A DNA stretch of 64,000 bases from assembly GCF_900090045.1 (NCBI RefSeq), contig NC_041786.1:1978501-2042500 (forward strand), given 5' to 3'. This document shows positions 1 to 13,500 of this stretch, piece after piece. The notes beneath the pieces were generated by a model. That model did no database searches, was not told where the DNA came from, and saw nothing but the letters and a program-made list of their open reading frames with translations. Numbering within the stretch: the first letter of the stretch is position 1; each line of letters begins with the position of its first letter. The translations under genes and the position numbers were made by a program. The stretch comes from Plasmodium malariae (taxonomy: Eukaryota; Apicomplexa; Aconoidasida; Haemosporida; Plasmodiidae).

Positions 1-1933
1 ATACAAAATTAAACTAAAATGCATCTTTTGAATTTTTTTGAATTTTTTAAAAATTGTAAAAAATTGAATATGGGAAAGCTCTTACATAAAAAATAAATAA
101 AATAAAATAAAATAAGTCCATATGAATAACTAATAAAAAGTTAATATAAAAAAGGGTTCAGTATACTTTTCCGTCATTATTTTACGTATATGACCAACGG
201 TCTTACAGATATATATATAATTATATGTAATATTATTCTTGTTTACATTTGCCTATAACGTCATATTCACTTGTTTATATATTTTCATGTGTTACAGCGT
301 TTTTAATACATTTTTATATTTTCTTTTTTAGTTTAATTATGAATTAATCTTTAAAGTGGTTTGTATATGACTAGGGAATAATATCACATAAAATAAACCT
401 GGTATTTGAAAAAATATTTAAAATAAAGAAATGCAGTCATACATTCTTTAAAATATGCAATAACCATTTTTCATTTCCCTCAAAGGAGGTTATTCTTCCA
501 TGTTACTTCATTTTTTTTTTATATATTTTTTTTTTTGTAACAGCGTATAATTCAATAAGCTAAAATTAATTTCAATAAGGAAAAAATGCAAAACGAGACA
601 TAAAAATAGTATTTTAAGAAAATATTTTATTCTTATGAGTATCTTAAAAATTAAATTTATACATACATTATACATTACAACACCTCATTATTTATTTTTT
701 ATATAATAATTTTACGGCATTTATAGTTCTTTATTTACCTATTCGCCTATGTATGTATGTATATAAATAATATATATAAAAATATTTGTTAAAAAAAAAA
801 AAAAAGTGTCATGGGGTTGTATGTTTTATGCTCTTTATTATTTAAATGCTCACGTAAAAAAAAAAAAATAACTTAAACCCTTTTTAATTATATGTAATTG
901 TAAATATTATCTCATAAAAAAAATAGTTCTTTAAACATAAATTTAACGGAAACATTGGATAACAATTGTAATCAATAAGAATTAAAATGTTATAAAATAT
1001 ATAATTTTGTACGCATAGTTTAATTTGTAAATTTTATTTTATATATTTATAATCTTATATGTGTTTTAATAGAAGTATAATTAATTACTGTTTGCATAAA
1101 AATCATAATGTAAAAAAGTACTATTAATATAATGTATATATAATATTTATAAATACATAAGTATTAAAATACTTATATACAATATTACATTTATATAAAT
1201 AATGAATGATTTAATATAGTTCATATTAAAACGAAAAGTTCGCTATAAATATTGAAAATTTTGATTTATTTTCATCACTTTCAATTTTAAGGATTATTCA
1301 AATATTTCTTTTTCAATTTTCTCAAATTTTAAAAAGAGATTATAGGAAATTTACATAAATTTTCGCACACACACAAGAAAAAAAAAGAAAAAAAAAAATA
1401 GCTTTTAAGATTTTATGAAGCCAATAACTATTAGTTAGCTCTTTTTATATGTTAAAATCTATTTTACTATATTTTTAAGAATTTTGCTGAAAAGGATAAA
1501 AAATAATAGTATTATCCTCGGATCTTTTTTATAGAAGTACGGAAATTTTTATGTATATTTAAAAGATAATTGCAAAATTAGCATTTATAAAGAGATATAT
1601 TATATTGCATATAAATATCAAATTTAAATGAAATAAGAAAATAGCTTTTATAATTTGTATATTTGTTAACTTGTATATACCATCGCGTGCAAATATATAT
1701 ATATATATTATTATTAATTTATTTTTTTTTTTTTTTTTGTTACGTGTATATATATATATATTTATATGCGCGCATAAATATTGTTGGTTATACTTTTCCA
1801 AAAAAAGTTGAATTATACGCGCTATTTTATTTTATAAAAGATAATTAGCTGAATATATTTGGGTGTTATATACTTTGTATATAGCCTTATTTTTATTTTT
1901 TATTTTTTTTTATATTAAAGGACTATTTTAAGG
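1..1933. other. AT-rich intergenic region upstream of V-ATPase d
   Basis: No coding-like stretch is visible on either strand; the only open frames are short, low in complexity and run through (TA)n and poly(T). It holds poly(dA) and poly(dT) tracts and (TA)n runs near 1695-1715 and 1748-1762. It presumably contains the promoter and 5' UTR of the V-ATPase d gene. No specific motif was identified. Confidence 0.6.
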
Positions 1934-3082
1934 ATGGAATTATGTTTATATAACTCCAAAAATGGCTATTTGGAAGCTTTGCTGAGAGGATTTCGTAGTA
2001 GTTTTTTAACTCCAGAAGAATATAGGAAATTAAGGGAAGTTGATACACTTGAAGATTTAAAATCTGTTTTAGAGGATACAGATTATGGTTCTTTTATGAT
2101 GGATGAACCATCTCCAGTAGCAGTCACAACTATTGCACAAAAATGTAAAGAAAAAATGGCGCATGAATTCAATTATATAAGAGCTCAAGCAGAAGAACCA
2201 TTAAGAACCTTCTTGGATTATATTGCAAAAGAAAAAATGATTGATAATGTCATAAGTTTAATACAAGGAACGTTAAATAAGAAGTCAGCGGACGAATTGT
2301 TATCTCGAGTTGATCCTTTAGGATATTTTCCGCAAATGAAAGCTATAACTGCTATGGATGTACAAAATTCTCATGATGATGTTTTAAAAGTTTTATTAAT
2401 TGAAACACCAATAGGTACGTATTTTGATAAATATATATCATCTCATTCATCAAATGAAAAAAATAATGTAACAACTATACTCAATGATATGGATATTGAA
2501 ATTTTAAGAAATACATTAAAAAAAGCATGGTTAGAGGATTTTTACGATTTTATAAGAAAATTAGGAGGAAAAACAGAAGAAGTTATGGGACACATATTAA
2601 AAAGTGTTGCAGATTTTCGTGTTTTAACCGTTACTTTGAATACCATTAATTCTAGTTTAAGTCTTGAATTACAAAAAGATAGAAATGATATGTTTCCATG
2701 TTTTGGTTATTTATATCCAGAAGGTACAGACAGAATTAGGAAATGTTGGAACAATGAAACGGTTCAGGCAGCTTTAGAAAACTACCCCGCGTATTATAAT
2801 TTATATGAAGAATGTAAGCAGTTCTATATCAAAAATGAAAATATAAATGAAAGTAAAATGTTTGATCATAAGATAAAATCATTAGAAGACTTGTTGTATG
2901 TAAAACTCGTGAAATTATGTGAAACTGCTTTTGAGCAACATTGTCATTTTGGTATTTTTTATGCTTGGGTAAAATTAAAAGAACAAGAAATTAGAAATAT
3001 TGTTTGGATTTCTGATATGATTTTAATGAATAGGAAAGACTGTATTGATAGCATTATTCCAATATTCGAACCACAAATATAG
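1934..3082 (+). CDS. V-type H+-ATPase subunit d (Vo sector, AC39 family)
   Basis: Single-exon gene for 382 residues, close to the 345-351 of yeast Vma6p and human ATP6V0D1. The N-terminus has the family pattern: a start of the type MELCLYNSKNGYLEALLRG, then FLTPEEYRKL and DTLEDLKSVLEDTDYG. The rest is a helical AC39 fold with GYFPQMKAI and, near the end, the AFEQHCHFGIFYAWVKLKEQ region ending in ENIxNI/VWI-type residues. Subunit d sits on the cytosolic face of the membrane proton-conducting Vo sector and couples it to the central stalk. In malaria parasites the V-ATPase acidifies the digestive vacuole and regulates cytosolic pH. It is convergent with the UIS2-like gene downstream. From memory the P. 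falciparum orthologue is annotated as a C/AC39 ATP synthase subunit next to UIS2. The start is the first ATG of the frame, preceded by A-rich sequence. Confidence 0.95.
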   Translation: MELCLYNSKNGYLEALLRGFRSSFLTPEEYRKLREVDTLEDLKSVLEDTDYGSFMMDEPSPVAVTTIAQKCKEKMAHEFNYIRAQAEEPLRTFLDYIAKEKMIDNVISLIQGTLNKKSADELLSRVDPLGYFPQMKAITAMDVQNSHDDVLKVLLIETPIGTYFDKYISSHSSNEKNNVTTILNDMDIEILRNTLKKAWLEDFYDFIRKLGGKTEEVMGHILKSVADFRVLTVTLNTINSSLSLELQKDRNDMFPCFGYLYPEGTDRIRKCWNNETVQAALENYPAYYNLYEECKQFYIKNENINESKMFDHKIKSLEDLLYVKLVKLCETAFEQHCHFGIFYAWVKLKEQEIRNIVWISDMILMNRKDCIDSIIPIFEPQI

Positions 3083-3180
3083 TATTCTTAAATTGCAGAA
3101 GGTGTGTAAGTAGCTGTTACTTCCACACTCTGAAAAAGGAGCAGCGTAGAAAGATAAATCTGTGAAATAGTACCTAAGTG

Positions 3181-3215
<35 letters not shown>

Positions 3216-4278
3216 GTCTATGTAAGTATTTATATAGGCATATATATATATATAAGTATTTAATTATATATGTGTGTATTATGTATGTGTATACGTTTCC
3301 CCCTAAAAGATTACCAAATTTTTTTCATTACATTTTGTTCGTTAATTTTTTTTTAAGTCTTAATCAAAAAGTTAATTATTCTAAATACGATTGCATAATT
3401 TTTATTTCCCCATATATGTTACTTTTGAAGACATCTTATTTTTTTGTTATTTTTTCAACGTATTTATTTATATTTTAATATACCCCATGACATTTTATTA
3501 TACATATGCTGATATATATATATGCGTAAATGTTATATGTGTATATTAAATCACCACATTTTGTAATTTCGAATAAAGCCCAATTTTTTTTATGTTTTCA
3601 TTTTGTGATTTGTATGAATAAAAATTAATTTTAAAAATAAAAAAAAAAAAAAAAAAAAAGCAAAACGCATCAAGTACTGTAAAATTTGTAAACATTTTTA
3701 AAAAACATGGTATTTCGCACAAAACCTAAGTTCACGTGTTTACATGTATATACAATAATCCTATTCCTTTTTCTCGTTTAAAGAGCTACATATTTGTAGA
3801 AAATTTTTACCATTGCGTTTTCCAATGTGGAGAACAGTATTCCTTTTAAAATAAGAAAATTACATTAATATTAAAAATGAAACAAGAAAGTGCTCGGAAA
3901 TCGGTTGTCCATTTTTTTATTTTATACAGATATATATATATATGTTCTTAAATAGATGATGGCTTAGTCCTTTATGTGTTTTGGAGTTTTAAACATAATT
4001 TATAAATATTTATAAGTTTTTCTAAATTATACTAAAAACAGTTCACACTCTTTTTACATATTTGCATATATTGAATCACTTATATTAAAAGTATCAAATT
4101 CAAAAAAACATGTAAAATATGAATCACCAAAAAATATAACAGCAAATATAGTATATAATAAACATGGTAAAATTAGCAAATGGAGAAAATACCATATTCA
4201 TAATAAAAAAAATAATTCAAATGAAAAAGTAATACGCATTTATTATATTCAAAATATATAAAGTATGCCTTTAAAAGC

Positions 4279-4309
<31 letters not shown>

Positions 4310-4535
4310 ATAATGCAAATTATATATAAAAAGGATTAAGCAGTTTTTTTTTTTTTACCTATAGAAAATTCAAAAGTATGGGATACGGGAATTATTAATT
4401 TTTCAAATTGTATTCACATTTTTTATAATTGATGGTAAACTTTAAAAAAAAAAAAAAAAAATTTGCTAATTCAATTTAATATAAATATTAAATTATAAAT
4501 GTTAAAACATAAAAAAAATAGAATTTCGAAAAATG
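3083..4535. other. convergent intergenic region
   Basis: This is the 3' flank of two convergent genes. It contains (TA)n at about 3186-3214, poly(A) at about 3639-3659 and 4443-4461, and another (TA)n at about 4289-4310. The only open frame of note (about 3272-3478, +) is hydrophobic AT-driven noise. No gene is seen. Confidence 0.6.
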
Positions 4536-7500
4536 TCATGTAGAAATTCTATCAAGCCCAAATTTTAATTTCATTATTTCATCATATAATTTATTTATTA
4601 ATTTAAAAAATGGTAGTCTTAATCCTACACCTCCAAGGTTACTAATTATTCTTTTAATATCTGGAGCTAGTTCAATACACAATTGAAAAAACGTTTTGTG
4701 ATTATCTATCGTATATATATAATTTGCTGAAGAAATCGTTTTTATTTGTTCTTTTTTTGATTCTAAGTTCAATGCATATTTTGATTCATCATAACTTTTT
4801 AGAGAACATAACATTAATAAAACGTAGTTTGGTTCTGTCAGTTTACTTTCCCTAATTACTAAATATTTGTTATTTTTATGAACATCTTTTTCTAATGGAA
4901 TTTCACTCATTGCTTTATTATTTTGCCCTTTATTTTCTTCGTCACTTTGTTCGAAATCTTGTTTTGGGTTATTCTCGTTTTGCTCTTCTTTTTCTTCCTG
5001 AGCATCTGCACTTTCTTTCTCTTCCTCCATGAGTGCCAACTCTTCTAATTGATCTGGGCTTAATTTTTTCTTATTTACATACATCCTAATTCTATTCACA
5101 TAATCCTCTAGAGACACATTTTTTCCAATTTTTTCTTGTAACATGTCCTTTTCTTTTTTTGTCATATAATCGATTTTATCCAGAAATTGTTCTGGACTAT
5201 ATCCTAATGTTTCTATTAATTCTAATGTTTTCTTTTCATTTTCGACCTGTGCTCTTCTTTCTTTAGTTATTTCTGGATCTTCATTTTCATCCCCTTCCTT
5301 ACCCAAATGTTCATTCATTTGGTTATTTTCTTCTTTTACAGCTTTTTCTATAGCTACAACGATATTATTAACAAGTTCTTTGTTAAAAAATATTCTATAT
5401 TTTTCTGCCAATTCACGCATTACTTTTAACTTAACTATGGTTATTTTATCTAGAAATTTTGAAACGTCAAAAATAAGATTATTTAGGAAGAGTAATTCTT
5501 TGAAGGCATCTTGTTCTTCCTTTGTTTTTAATGTTTTCATGATTGAATTAAGTTTATTTGTATTTTCATTAAATTCCTCAATTTTAAATTTTATTAAATC
5601 CGGATTTTGAGCTCTAAACTCCTCTAATTTTTTTTCTAATTCTTTAATTCTATCCGCTGCATAACCATCTAAATCATAAAATTTCTTTCTTTCATGTTTT
5701 TTGTTTTTTATAATAATTTTATCACTAAGAGGTTTTCCATTTCTACTATTAATAAACTGCGTTATAAATTCATCCTTCGTTAATTTGTGAATACTAAATC
5801 CTATGTCCCTTTTATTTGACCATTTAGAATACCTATTCACATTACATCCCTTTGGTTTTAGTCCTCTGTGAATTGTCTTTAAAACATAACAAGTAACAGG
5901 ATATAATGTTCCAATTACCTTACCAAAATATCCTCTACCCATATTACAGTTATCAAACAATACTCTGGATGAAGAACCATTAACAAATAAATCTATATTT
6001 CCAAATTTAATATGCTCCATTAAATGATCATGTGCACTGAAATATGCATCTACATTATAATTGAAAAGGAAATCCCTTAAAATGTCATGAAATGAATGTT
6101 CCTCATATGAATAATTATCAGCTCTTCTTCCGCTAGAAATTAATGGATGATGCCCGAATACAAAAATCCAATCACTGTTTTGTGCACTTTCATATAATGT
6201 TTTACTTAACCAATTAAATTGCTCACGGAATGATCGATAATTTCTTATAATTGGGAATCCGACCATTAGGGACCATGTATCAATAAATATAAAAGATGCC
6301 CTAAATTTTTCTTGATCAATAATTTCATTATCCATACCTCTTTTACTATAACTAAAATCATAATTAACACAATAATAGTTATTAGGCATAAAATATCCTG
6401 GTATTCTCTTTGAATAATGTTCTTGTATTTGTTCACTAGGAAAATTAAAATAATCTTTTTCACCTAATATTGAATAAAAAGGAATGGATTCAGTATAATC
6501 CTCCTCTTGTTCTTTCTCATCATCATCAAATTGATATAATTCTTTACGATTATTGTCATAATAACTTAGATCATCATCAGCATTGGAATTTTCTGAATCC
6601 TTTTTATTTTTTTTTGTTTTTCCATACAAACGAACATCCTTTATTTCTTTTATCTTTTCATTGTAAAAATCATCTATATTTTGTTTAGTAATTGGATTTT
6701 TTCCTAACATCGTGTTAATTTCCTTTTCACTCCTTTTTTTAAAAACAAAGAATTCCTTCATTAAATTATACCATTGAAAATTTTCAATATAATTTATTGC
6801 ACCTTCATTTGGTACATTATCCCCTAAATTTATAACAAAGTCAGCATTATTTTCTAAATGCCATTTTTTCATAGTATCAACCGTACTTTTCAATTCATTA
6901 TATCCCATAAAATTTAACATATTCTGAACATCAAATTCTTTCGCATCCTCAAATCCTTGACCAATATCCCCTAACATCATAAAATTCATACTATTTGTAC
7001 CAGTTCTTTCAATGTTAAAAGTGAAATTTCTATTTTGGATCCATACAGATTTTAATTTACAGTATGCAGTTAAACAATTTGGTGGAGTAAACATCTCATC
7101 TTCATTCATTTTATATTCTCCATATATTATCCTTTTTTGTTTCTTTTCTACCTTTTCGATTAGACCAAATTCATTTTTTTTTTTTTTATTAAGTCCAAAA
7201 TATTCTTTAACTAATTTAATTTGTAGATATAATTCATCAAAAATATCATACGAAAAAAATATTCCTATAATATTGGTATATCTAACAAGATGGTCAAATG
7301 TAGTTATACCTAATTTTCTTAAACCATCGTGTAATTTTGCAACAACTTTATTATCTTTGTTTGATGTTATGGCATTTATTAGTGAGATTACATTAAATGA
7401 GACTCCACTTAAGAAAAATTCCTTTTTCATTTTATAGCTTGTTCCTGGTAGTAAATTTCTAACCGCATTATCATTACCTGTACCAACATTTTCATTTTCA

Positions 7501-8552
7501 GAAGCATGACAAATTTGTTTGTCATAAAATTCCTCAAATCCATCTTCACTTGAATTATCAGGCAATATATTATCCTTTGATGAGCTCGAACCTTCTTTTT
7601 TTTTTTTGTTCTTATCTTCAAAGTGTAAAAGTTTCATCTGTTCTTCTGACTCCTGGTCTGTTTCTTCCACCTCATTATCTTCTGCATGCATGCTTATGTA
7701 AGTAGGAGAAGCAGATTTTTCTTGATTATTTGGATTCTGTGCATTTGAACTATTTTCATCATTTCTTGATGGAGGAAATACCAAATTACGGCATTTAAAA
7801 TTATGGTCCTCTTCTATTTTATGTAAATAGGTTTTACCTTTATTATGATAAAGTTTTTTTGGTACATAATATTTTCTTTTATTATTAATGCTATAAAAAC
7901 GGTAACCATCATTTTTCCAATTTTGCAAAAAAATATCATATATTGTTTTTTTTTTGTTCAAAATTTTTTCTTTTTCTTTATCCTTATAATCCACCTCATA
8001 GTACATATTTTTTACTTCAAGAATGTAATTATCTCTTTCATCTAAAAATTCTCTAAAAAATTCGTTTTCAATGGAATTCATTAATTTGTTTCTATCTTGA
8101 AAACTGTTTACAATATGATCAAAATTACTTAAAGTGTCTCTATAATGAACAAACAGTAAGGATAATATATCAATTAATTTTACACGAACTACTATTTTTT
8201 CATCTGTACTATATTGAGAACCTAAAAAAACTAGGAACTCGTTTAAAATATGTTTATACGTTTTTCTGCTTTTAAGGATAGTAAAATTTACATTATCCAT
8301 ATATTTATATTTCACTTTATCAAATTCATTTGATCCTTTATTTTCCAAATATTCTTTATATTCTTTCTCATCATCTATATCTGTTTCCTTATTTGCACTT
8401 TTTTCTCCATATTTAACCAAGAGAATTCTCTTTAATAAACCCTTTATATTAGTATTCAATAGATAGTTGTCGTAACTAATAAGGTCCTTCCTCGTAACGT
8501 ACTTTAGTAAGATTAGAGGAAGAAAGATTAGAATAAATTTTGTTATATTCAT
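4536..8552 (-). CDS. UIS2: UIS2-like calcineurin-type metallophosphoesterase
   Basis: Single-exon gene for 1338 residues. The N-terminus is a hydrophobic signal or anchor (FILIFLPLILL). Residues about 520-850 carry a purple-acid-phosphatase-like metallophosphoesterase core: LGDIGQGFED (about 525), INLGDN (about 575), LGEKDYF (about 698), FGHHPLISSG (about 800) and SAHDHLMEH (about 838). The third block is normally GN-H-D/E; here it reads GEKD, so a metal ligand and the catalytic histidine appear substituted. Acidic, Lys-rich low-complexity segments lie on both sides, and a Glu-rich helical C-terminal half contains probable coiled coils. Size, signal sequence, domain and neighbour (V-ATPase d) match the parasite phosphatase UIS2, reported to dephosphorylate phospho-eIF2alpha during the sporozoite to liver-stage transition; that role is literature recall. 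The identity as UIS2 rests on recalled synteny plus architecture. Confidence 0.85.
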   Translation of the reverse strand: MNITKFILIFLPLILLKYVTRKDLISYDNYLLNTNIKGLLKRILLVKYGEKSANKETDIDDEKEYKEYLENKGSNEFDKVKYKYMDNVNFTILKSRKTYKHILNEFLVFLGSQYSTDEKIVVRVKLIDILSLLFVHYRDTLSNFDHIVNSFQDRNKLMNSIENEFFREFLDERDNYILEVKNMYYEVDYKDKEKEKILNKKKTIYDIFLQNWKNDGYRFYSINNKRKYYVPKKLYHNKGKTYLHKIEEDHNFKCRNLVFPPSRNDENSSNAQNPNNQEKSASPTYISMHAEDNEVEETDQESEEQMKLLHFEDKNKKKKEGSSSSKDNILPDNSSEDGFEEFYDKQICHASENENVGTGNDNAVRNLLPGTSYKMKKEFFLSGVSFNVISLINAITSNKDNKVVAKLHDGLRKLGITTFDHLVRYTNIIGIFFSYDIFDELYLQIKLVKEYFGLNKKKKNEFGLIEKVEKKQKRIIYGEYKMNEDEMFTPPNCLTAYCKLKSVWIQNRNFTFNIERTGTNSMNFMMLGDIGQGFEDAKEFDVQNMLNFMGYNELKSTVDTMKKWHLENNADFVINLGDNVPNEGAINYIENFQWYNLMKEFFVFKKRSEKEINTMLGKNPITKQNIDDFYNEKIKEIKDVRLYGKTKKNKKDSENSNADDDLSYYDNNRKELYQFDDDEKEQEEDYTESIPFYSILGEKDYFNFPSEQIQEHYSKRIPGYFMPNNYYCVNYDFSYSKRGMDNEIIDQEKFRASFIFIDTWSLMVGFPIIRNYRSFREQFNWLSKTLYESAQNSDWIFVFGHHPLISSGRRADNYSYEEHSFHDILRDFLFNYNVDAYFSAHDHLMEHIKFGNIDLFVNGSSSRVLFDNCNMGRGYFGKVIGTLYPVTCYVLKTIHRGLKPKGCNVNRYSKWSNKRDIGFSIHKLTKDEFITQFINSRNGKPLSDKIIIKNKKHERKKFYDLDGYAADRIKELEKKLEEFRAQNPDLIKFKIEEFNENTNKLNSIMKTLKTKEEQDAFKELLFLNNLIFDVSKFLDKITIVKLKVMRELAEKYRIFFNKELVNNIVVAIEKAVKEENNQMNEHLGKEGDENEDPEITKERRAQVENEKKTLELIETLGYSPEQFLDKIDYMTKKEKDMLQEKIGKNVSLEDYVNRIRMYVNKKKLSPDQLEELALMEEEKESADAQEEKEEQNENNPKQDFEQSDEENKGQNNKAMSEIPLEKDVHKNNKYLVIRESKLTEPNYVLLMLCSLKSYDESKYALNLESKKEQIKTISSANYIYTIDNHKTFFQLCIELAPDIKRIISNLGGVGLRLPFFKLINKLYDEIMKLKFGLDRIST

Positions 8553-10224
8553 TAGAATTCCATTTAATTAAAAAAACAAACGAATTAATCAAATAGTAAA
8601 TTAATAAAACAAAATAATAATTAAATACAGCAAAATAATAATTTTATTATATAAAAAATGAAAGGTAAAATGTATGTTTATGCAAAAATTTATGAACAGC
8701 AAAAGTTTGTTATATTTATATAAATTATAACATCACCAACCAAATTATAAACATATCTTTTTTACGTAAAATAAATATTCTCAAACCTCCAAAATCATTG
8801 TAATTAACTTTTAAATATTCATATAAAAACATGTGTATACATAATATTATTATTGTTTTGTCAAATTAAAAATTATAGAAAATGCACGTAAAAAAAATAT
8901 TACTCTCTGACTCTAATAAATTTAAGATAAGCTTAATGGTATGAACAAATTTTTGTTTCTCAAGGAATAAAGTATTTTTGATGCAAGGGTAATTTATATA
9001 GTATTACCATATATTTAGATGCATACATATATATACATATATGTATAATACATGCATATAAACATAGAATTCCGACGGTTCTTACAGAACAAATTTACGT
9101 AAATAACTTTATTTACATATATTTTTAGAAATGTATAACTATAAAATAATTTAAGAATATTTTTATAGAAAATGCAACACTATCTTCCTTTTTTTTTTTT
9201 TTTTAAATAGTGAATGAATTTCCTATTTAAAATTTTCTACTATTTATTTTAATTATATATATTTTATTTTATAAAGTATATATATACTATATAATATATT
9301 TTTTTTTTTTATTTGGACGAAAACATTTTTTGGGGGGCTTCAGGTTTCATTAACATGGTTTTATACAACATATACATTTATTATTATATATTTTTTATTT
9401 TTTAATAATACTTTTATATTTTGTTTTTTTATAGTTCATGTTGTAAAAAAAAAAAAAAAAAAAAAACATCAAAATGGTAAAATATTAAAAAAAAAGTTAT
9501 ATATATGAAAAAATTAAATTGTTAAAGTTACGAAATTTTGTAACATATTTAGTATATTATTAATTTATTAGTCCATACAAAATCTCTTTTAAATTTCTGT
9601 TTTCCCATATTAAATATTGCTGCATGCTTCTATTTTTTTTTTTTTTCTTCCTCTTTGTTTTTCTAGCACATTAATATATAATTTAATAATTTCAGAATTT
9701 CTCGTGCTACAACTTTTGATTCTTTATTGCTTAAAATTACAAAAGCAATTTTAACGCATATTAAAATTTTTTTTATTTATTTCTCCTTACTCTAAATTGA
9801 TAATATATTTTTTCTTAAATTTTAAGGAAGTGTAACAAACTACAATATCATAGAAATGTTGTGGTCTTGAAAAAAAAAATTAAAAAATAATTATATATGC
9901 TGTTCTAAAAAAATTAAATAAAAAATATGTTCCACATAAAATGTGAAGTTTATAAAATAAAAATTACAAAAAAATTGTGTATAAAAACAAAACGTTCCAA
10001 GTGTTCCCTTGGACAACATTTAATATTATATATATATAAGCGAAGCAAATAATTTCCCCCAAAAAATATTTACTTAAAAAGAGAAACAGAACAAAAAATA
10101 AAATTTATATAATAAAGTGTAACTTTTCAATAAACATTTAAAAATTCAACTTAAAAAAAAAATTTTAATTTAATAAAAAAAAAAAAAGAAGTTATATATT
10201 TAAAAAAATTCCTAATTTATCGTA
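8553..10224. other. intergenic region upstream of the UIS2-like gene
   Basis: AT-rich, with poly(A) and poly(T) tracts (for example about 9444-9466 and 9632-9647) and no coding-like stretch. It holds the 5' flank of the UIS2-like gene and the 3' flank of the large gene to the right. No motif was recognised. Confidence 0.55.
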
Positions 10225-10477
10225 TCAATATAATGTATTACACCGCAGATTAATAACACTTGTATTATCATGTGGTGAATTATTTAAAAGGTTGTGGTTC
10301 CACTCATGTTTTATTATTTTTTTCATTTCTGAAATTTCTTTTAAATTCTTCATAATAGCATTTGCCAAGTCGTATTCATCAATAATATCCTACAAAAAAA
10401 TTACAAAATAAAATTATAACAATATATACATCTGTTAAACCGGTAATTTACTATAATGTTACATTTATAAACAGTGT

Positions 10478-10522
<45 letters not shown>

Positions 10523-13500
10523 CACGAATTGACTATTTTTATTTTTAAATAAATGTATTAAACGGAAAATAAAATACACTTACCTTAAATTGTGATATAT
10601 TTAAACATTGATTGCACGTTTTGTTAATTTCTTCAATTAATGCACAGTACTCTTCCTCCTACCATAAGATACGAAAAAAAAAAAAAATTAAATTATTTTG
10701 CATATCTAATATGTACACATATTTACATATTCATATATACATCTTCCTATAAGTATATTATTTTTTCATGCCTTCTATATTACATTTAAGGAGCAAATAG
10801 GTTTATATAACTTCAAGTTCATTCTAATGTTTTTAATATTTTCCAAGATGCTGTTTAAGACGATATTTTTGTAATATCTTCTAAAGTAACCCTATAAATT
10901 TTTTTAAATAATTATAAAAAAATAGATATTTTAATATATGTAAAATTAAAAAAAAAAATTAAATAAATAAAAATAAAGTAGTTATATTTACCTTATAATA
11001 CATATGCAACAATTTTACAATAACCAAATGGTGGAATTTTATTGGAAGCAATAAAATTGAAATGTACCCCAAAAGCGAAATGACAATCTGTTAAAAGGAA
11101 AAAATATAAACATATATTTTTGCTAACATTAGATGAGATCACCAACGCATGACAGGATATGTATACAGATATATACACACACATAAATAAAATATATACA
11201 TACAAACGTACGTACCCGTACACACACGCACACATATATTCAAAAAAGCAAAAAGATCTTTTTGCATATCCATACATATGATTGCTTCATCCGAATTTGC
11301 ATGCATACCTTTGTCAAGTTAAAATTTTTATGATTAAAAAGATTTAAAAACTTTTCTAAATAGAGATTAAGAATCATGTGCTTGGACATAAATATTTTTA
11401 TATTGCTTTTTGCATTTTTATACATACTGAGAATATTTTTTTTATCCTTAATTTCTTCATAATATCTATTTGGAGAAAAATTATGCCTTATTTCACTTTT
11501 ATTCATTTGTTTACTATCAGTTGATTCTTCTTCCTCCTCCTGATCACATTTCTCACTTGTTTTAACACTTTGCTTTTTATTTTGAACAAATATTTGTGCA
11601 AAAATATTTTTTTTCATGCATATATTTTTGTTTTTACTTGTATGTAATGTGTGAGCATTAGCAGAAAAAACATTCTTATTATATATTATTCTGACAATAT
11701 GATTAAAATCTCCGTTTCTTTTCCTTTCTTTTTTTTTACCCTTTACATGGAGGTGTTTGGAGCATATAAATAAGTTATATATGTTGTTAATATATATATA
11801 TGAAATAGTAAAAATTAAAAAATAATTAACCATAAACATTAAGAAATTGTAGTAAAACTTAAGCAATGAATTATCTTTTTCTACAGAATTATAATAATAT
11901 TTTTTATTCAATAAAAATTTATTGCAGTTATTTATCATGATGGTTATAGCATGTTTCTCTCTCTTCTTCTTTTTTTTTAAAATATTCGTATTAACATATT
12001 TTGTCAATTCACGTTTATCCTTCGCACAAAGGTTGTTCCTATCATTACTACAATCTTTGCCACGACCCTTACAAGGATCGATACCGCCATAGTTACCGCG
12101 GTCGTTAATGCAATCATTATTATGATTATTAGCACGATCATTACTACAATTTTTATTATATAATAGTTTACTGTTGCCTTTAGACTTATTTCGTATTAAC
12201 GTTTTGTATAAACATTTGTCCTCATGTTCACCAATTAGATTCGAAGCAGAGTTTTTTTTTTTATCGAATCCTTTATGATATATATTTTGATCCTTATTTT
12301 TGTTATTACTGATTATATCATTTCTATAATTTGATGTATTGAACTTATTAACAAGACTTCTTTCGTTTTTGAAATTAGCATCAATAACTTCACTTTCCTT
12401 TTGCTTTTTTAACGCATTAATTTTTTTTTTCGATGAATTATCAAAATAGCTAAATTCGTCTAATGAATTATAACATTTATCATTATTTCTTTCTAAAGTA
12501 TTCGTAAGGTATGTTCTTTTTTTAACCTCAGTTAGATATTCATCCGGTTCACTATTATTCACAATGTAACTATTTTTTTTAAAACTATTCTTTTTTTCTT
12601 CATCACATTCATAATTAAAATTGATATTAGGTTTATTAACTAAATTTTTTAATGCATCTTTAAAGAAGATATTTTTATTCTTATTTTTAAGTTTAATAAA
12701 TTTATTTTTCATATTAAGGAAAATTTTTTTTCTTTTACTAAATATGTTATTTTTATCCTCAGTTTCATATGACTGTTCCTCTGTTTCTCGCTTACATATG
12801 CTGTTCTTATCTGTTATATATACAGGTCTATTAAATACATCATACTTAATTTTTTTATCATTTTTTAAAGAATAAAAACTAGGTTTCTTACTTATAGAAG
12901 GGCAGATTATATTAATATCATTTCCATTTTCTGTTTCTAAATTTTTATACATAATATCAGAACAAAATTTTTTATTATTATCCTTACTTCCCTGACTTTC
13001 ATGAATTTCAAAATCGCTAAGACACCTGCTCCTAAGAAACTTTATATAATCACGATTTTGTGTACGTATATCTCTCCATCTTGTAAATGATCTGTTTACA
13101 TTTATATTATAACTTCTTTCTTCATTATGATCCAGTGTTAAATTAATTATTTCACTGTTTTTCTTAAAATTTTGGAAGTCTTCACTAATTTTTAAAAAGG
13201 ACATATCATTATCCTTTTGTATATGAACATTTTCTTCCATAGGATTTTTAGAAAATATTCTTTCTTTAAAACCCATTAAATTAATCTTATTAATATCTTT
13301 TATGTATATTTCATTGTTCAATATGCTACTGTCCGTGCCCTTAATGTGAACAAATGCACCAAATTTATGTTTCTGTTCCTTATTCGCCTTGCTCTTCATA
13401 TAAGAAATAATTTTATTTTTTATTTTCTTACTTTTAGAATTAATTAATTCATTGTATAGAATTTTTTTTTCATGAACTAATGGAATACTTTTATCAAAAT

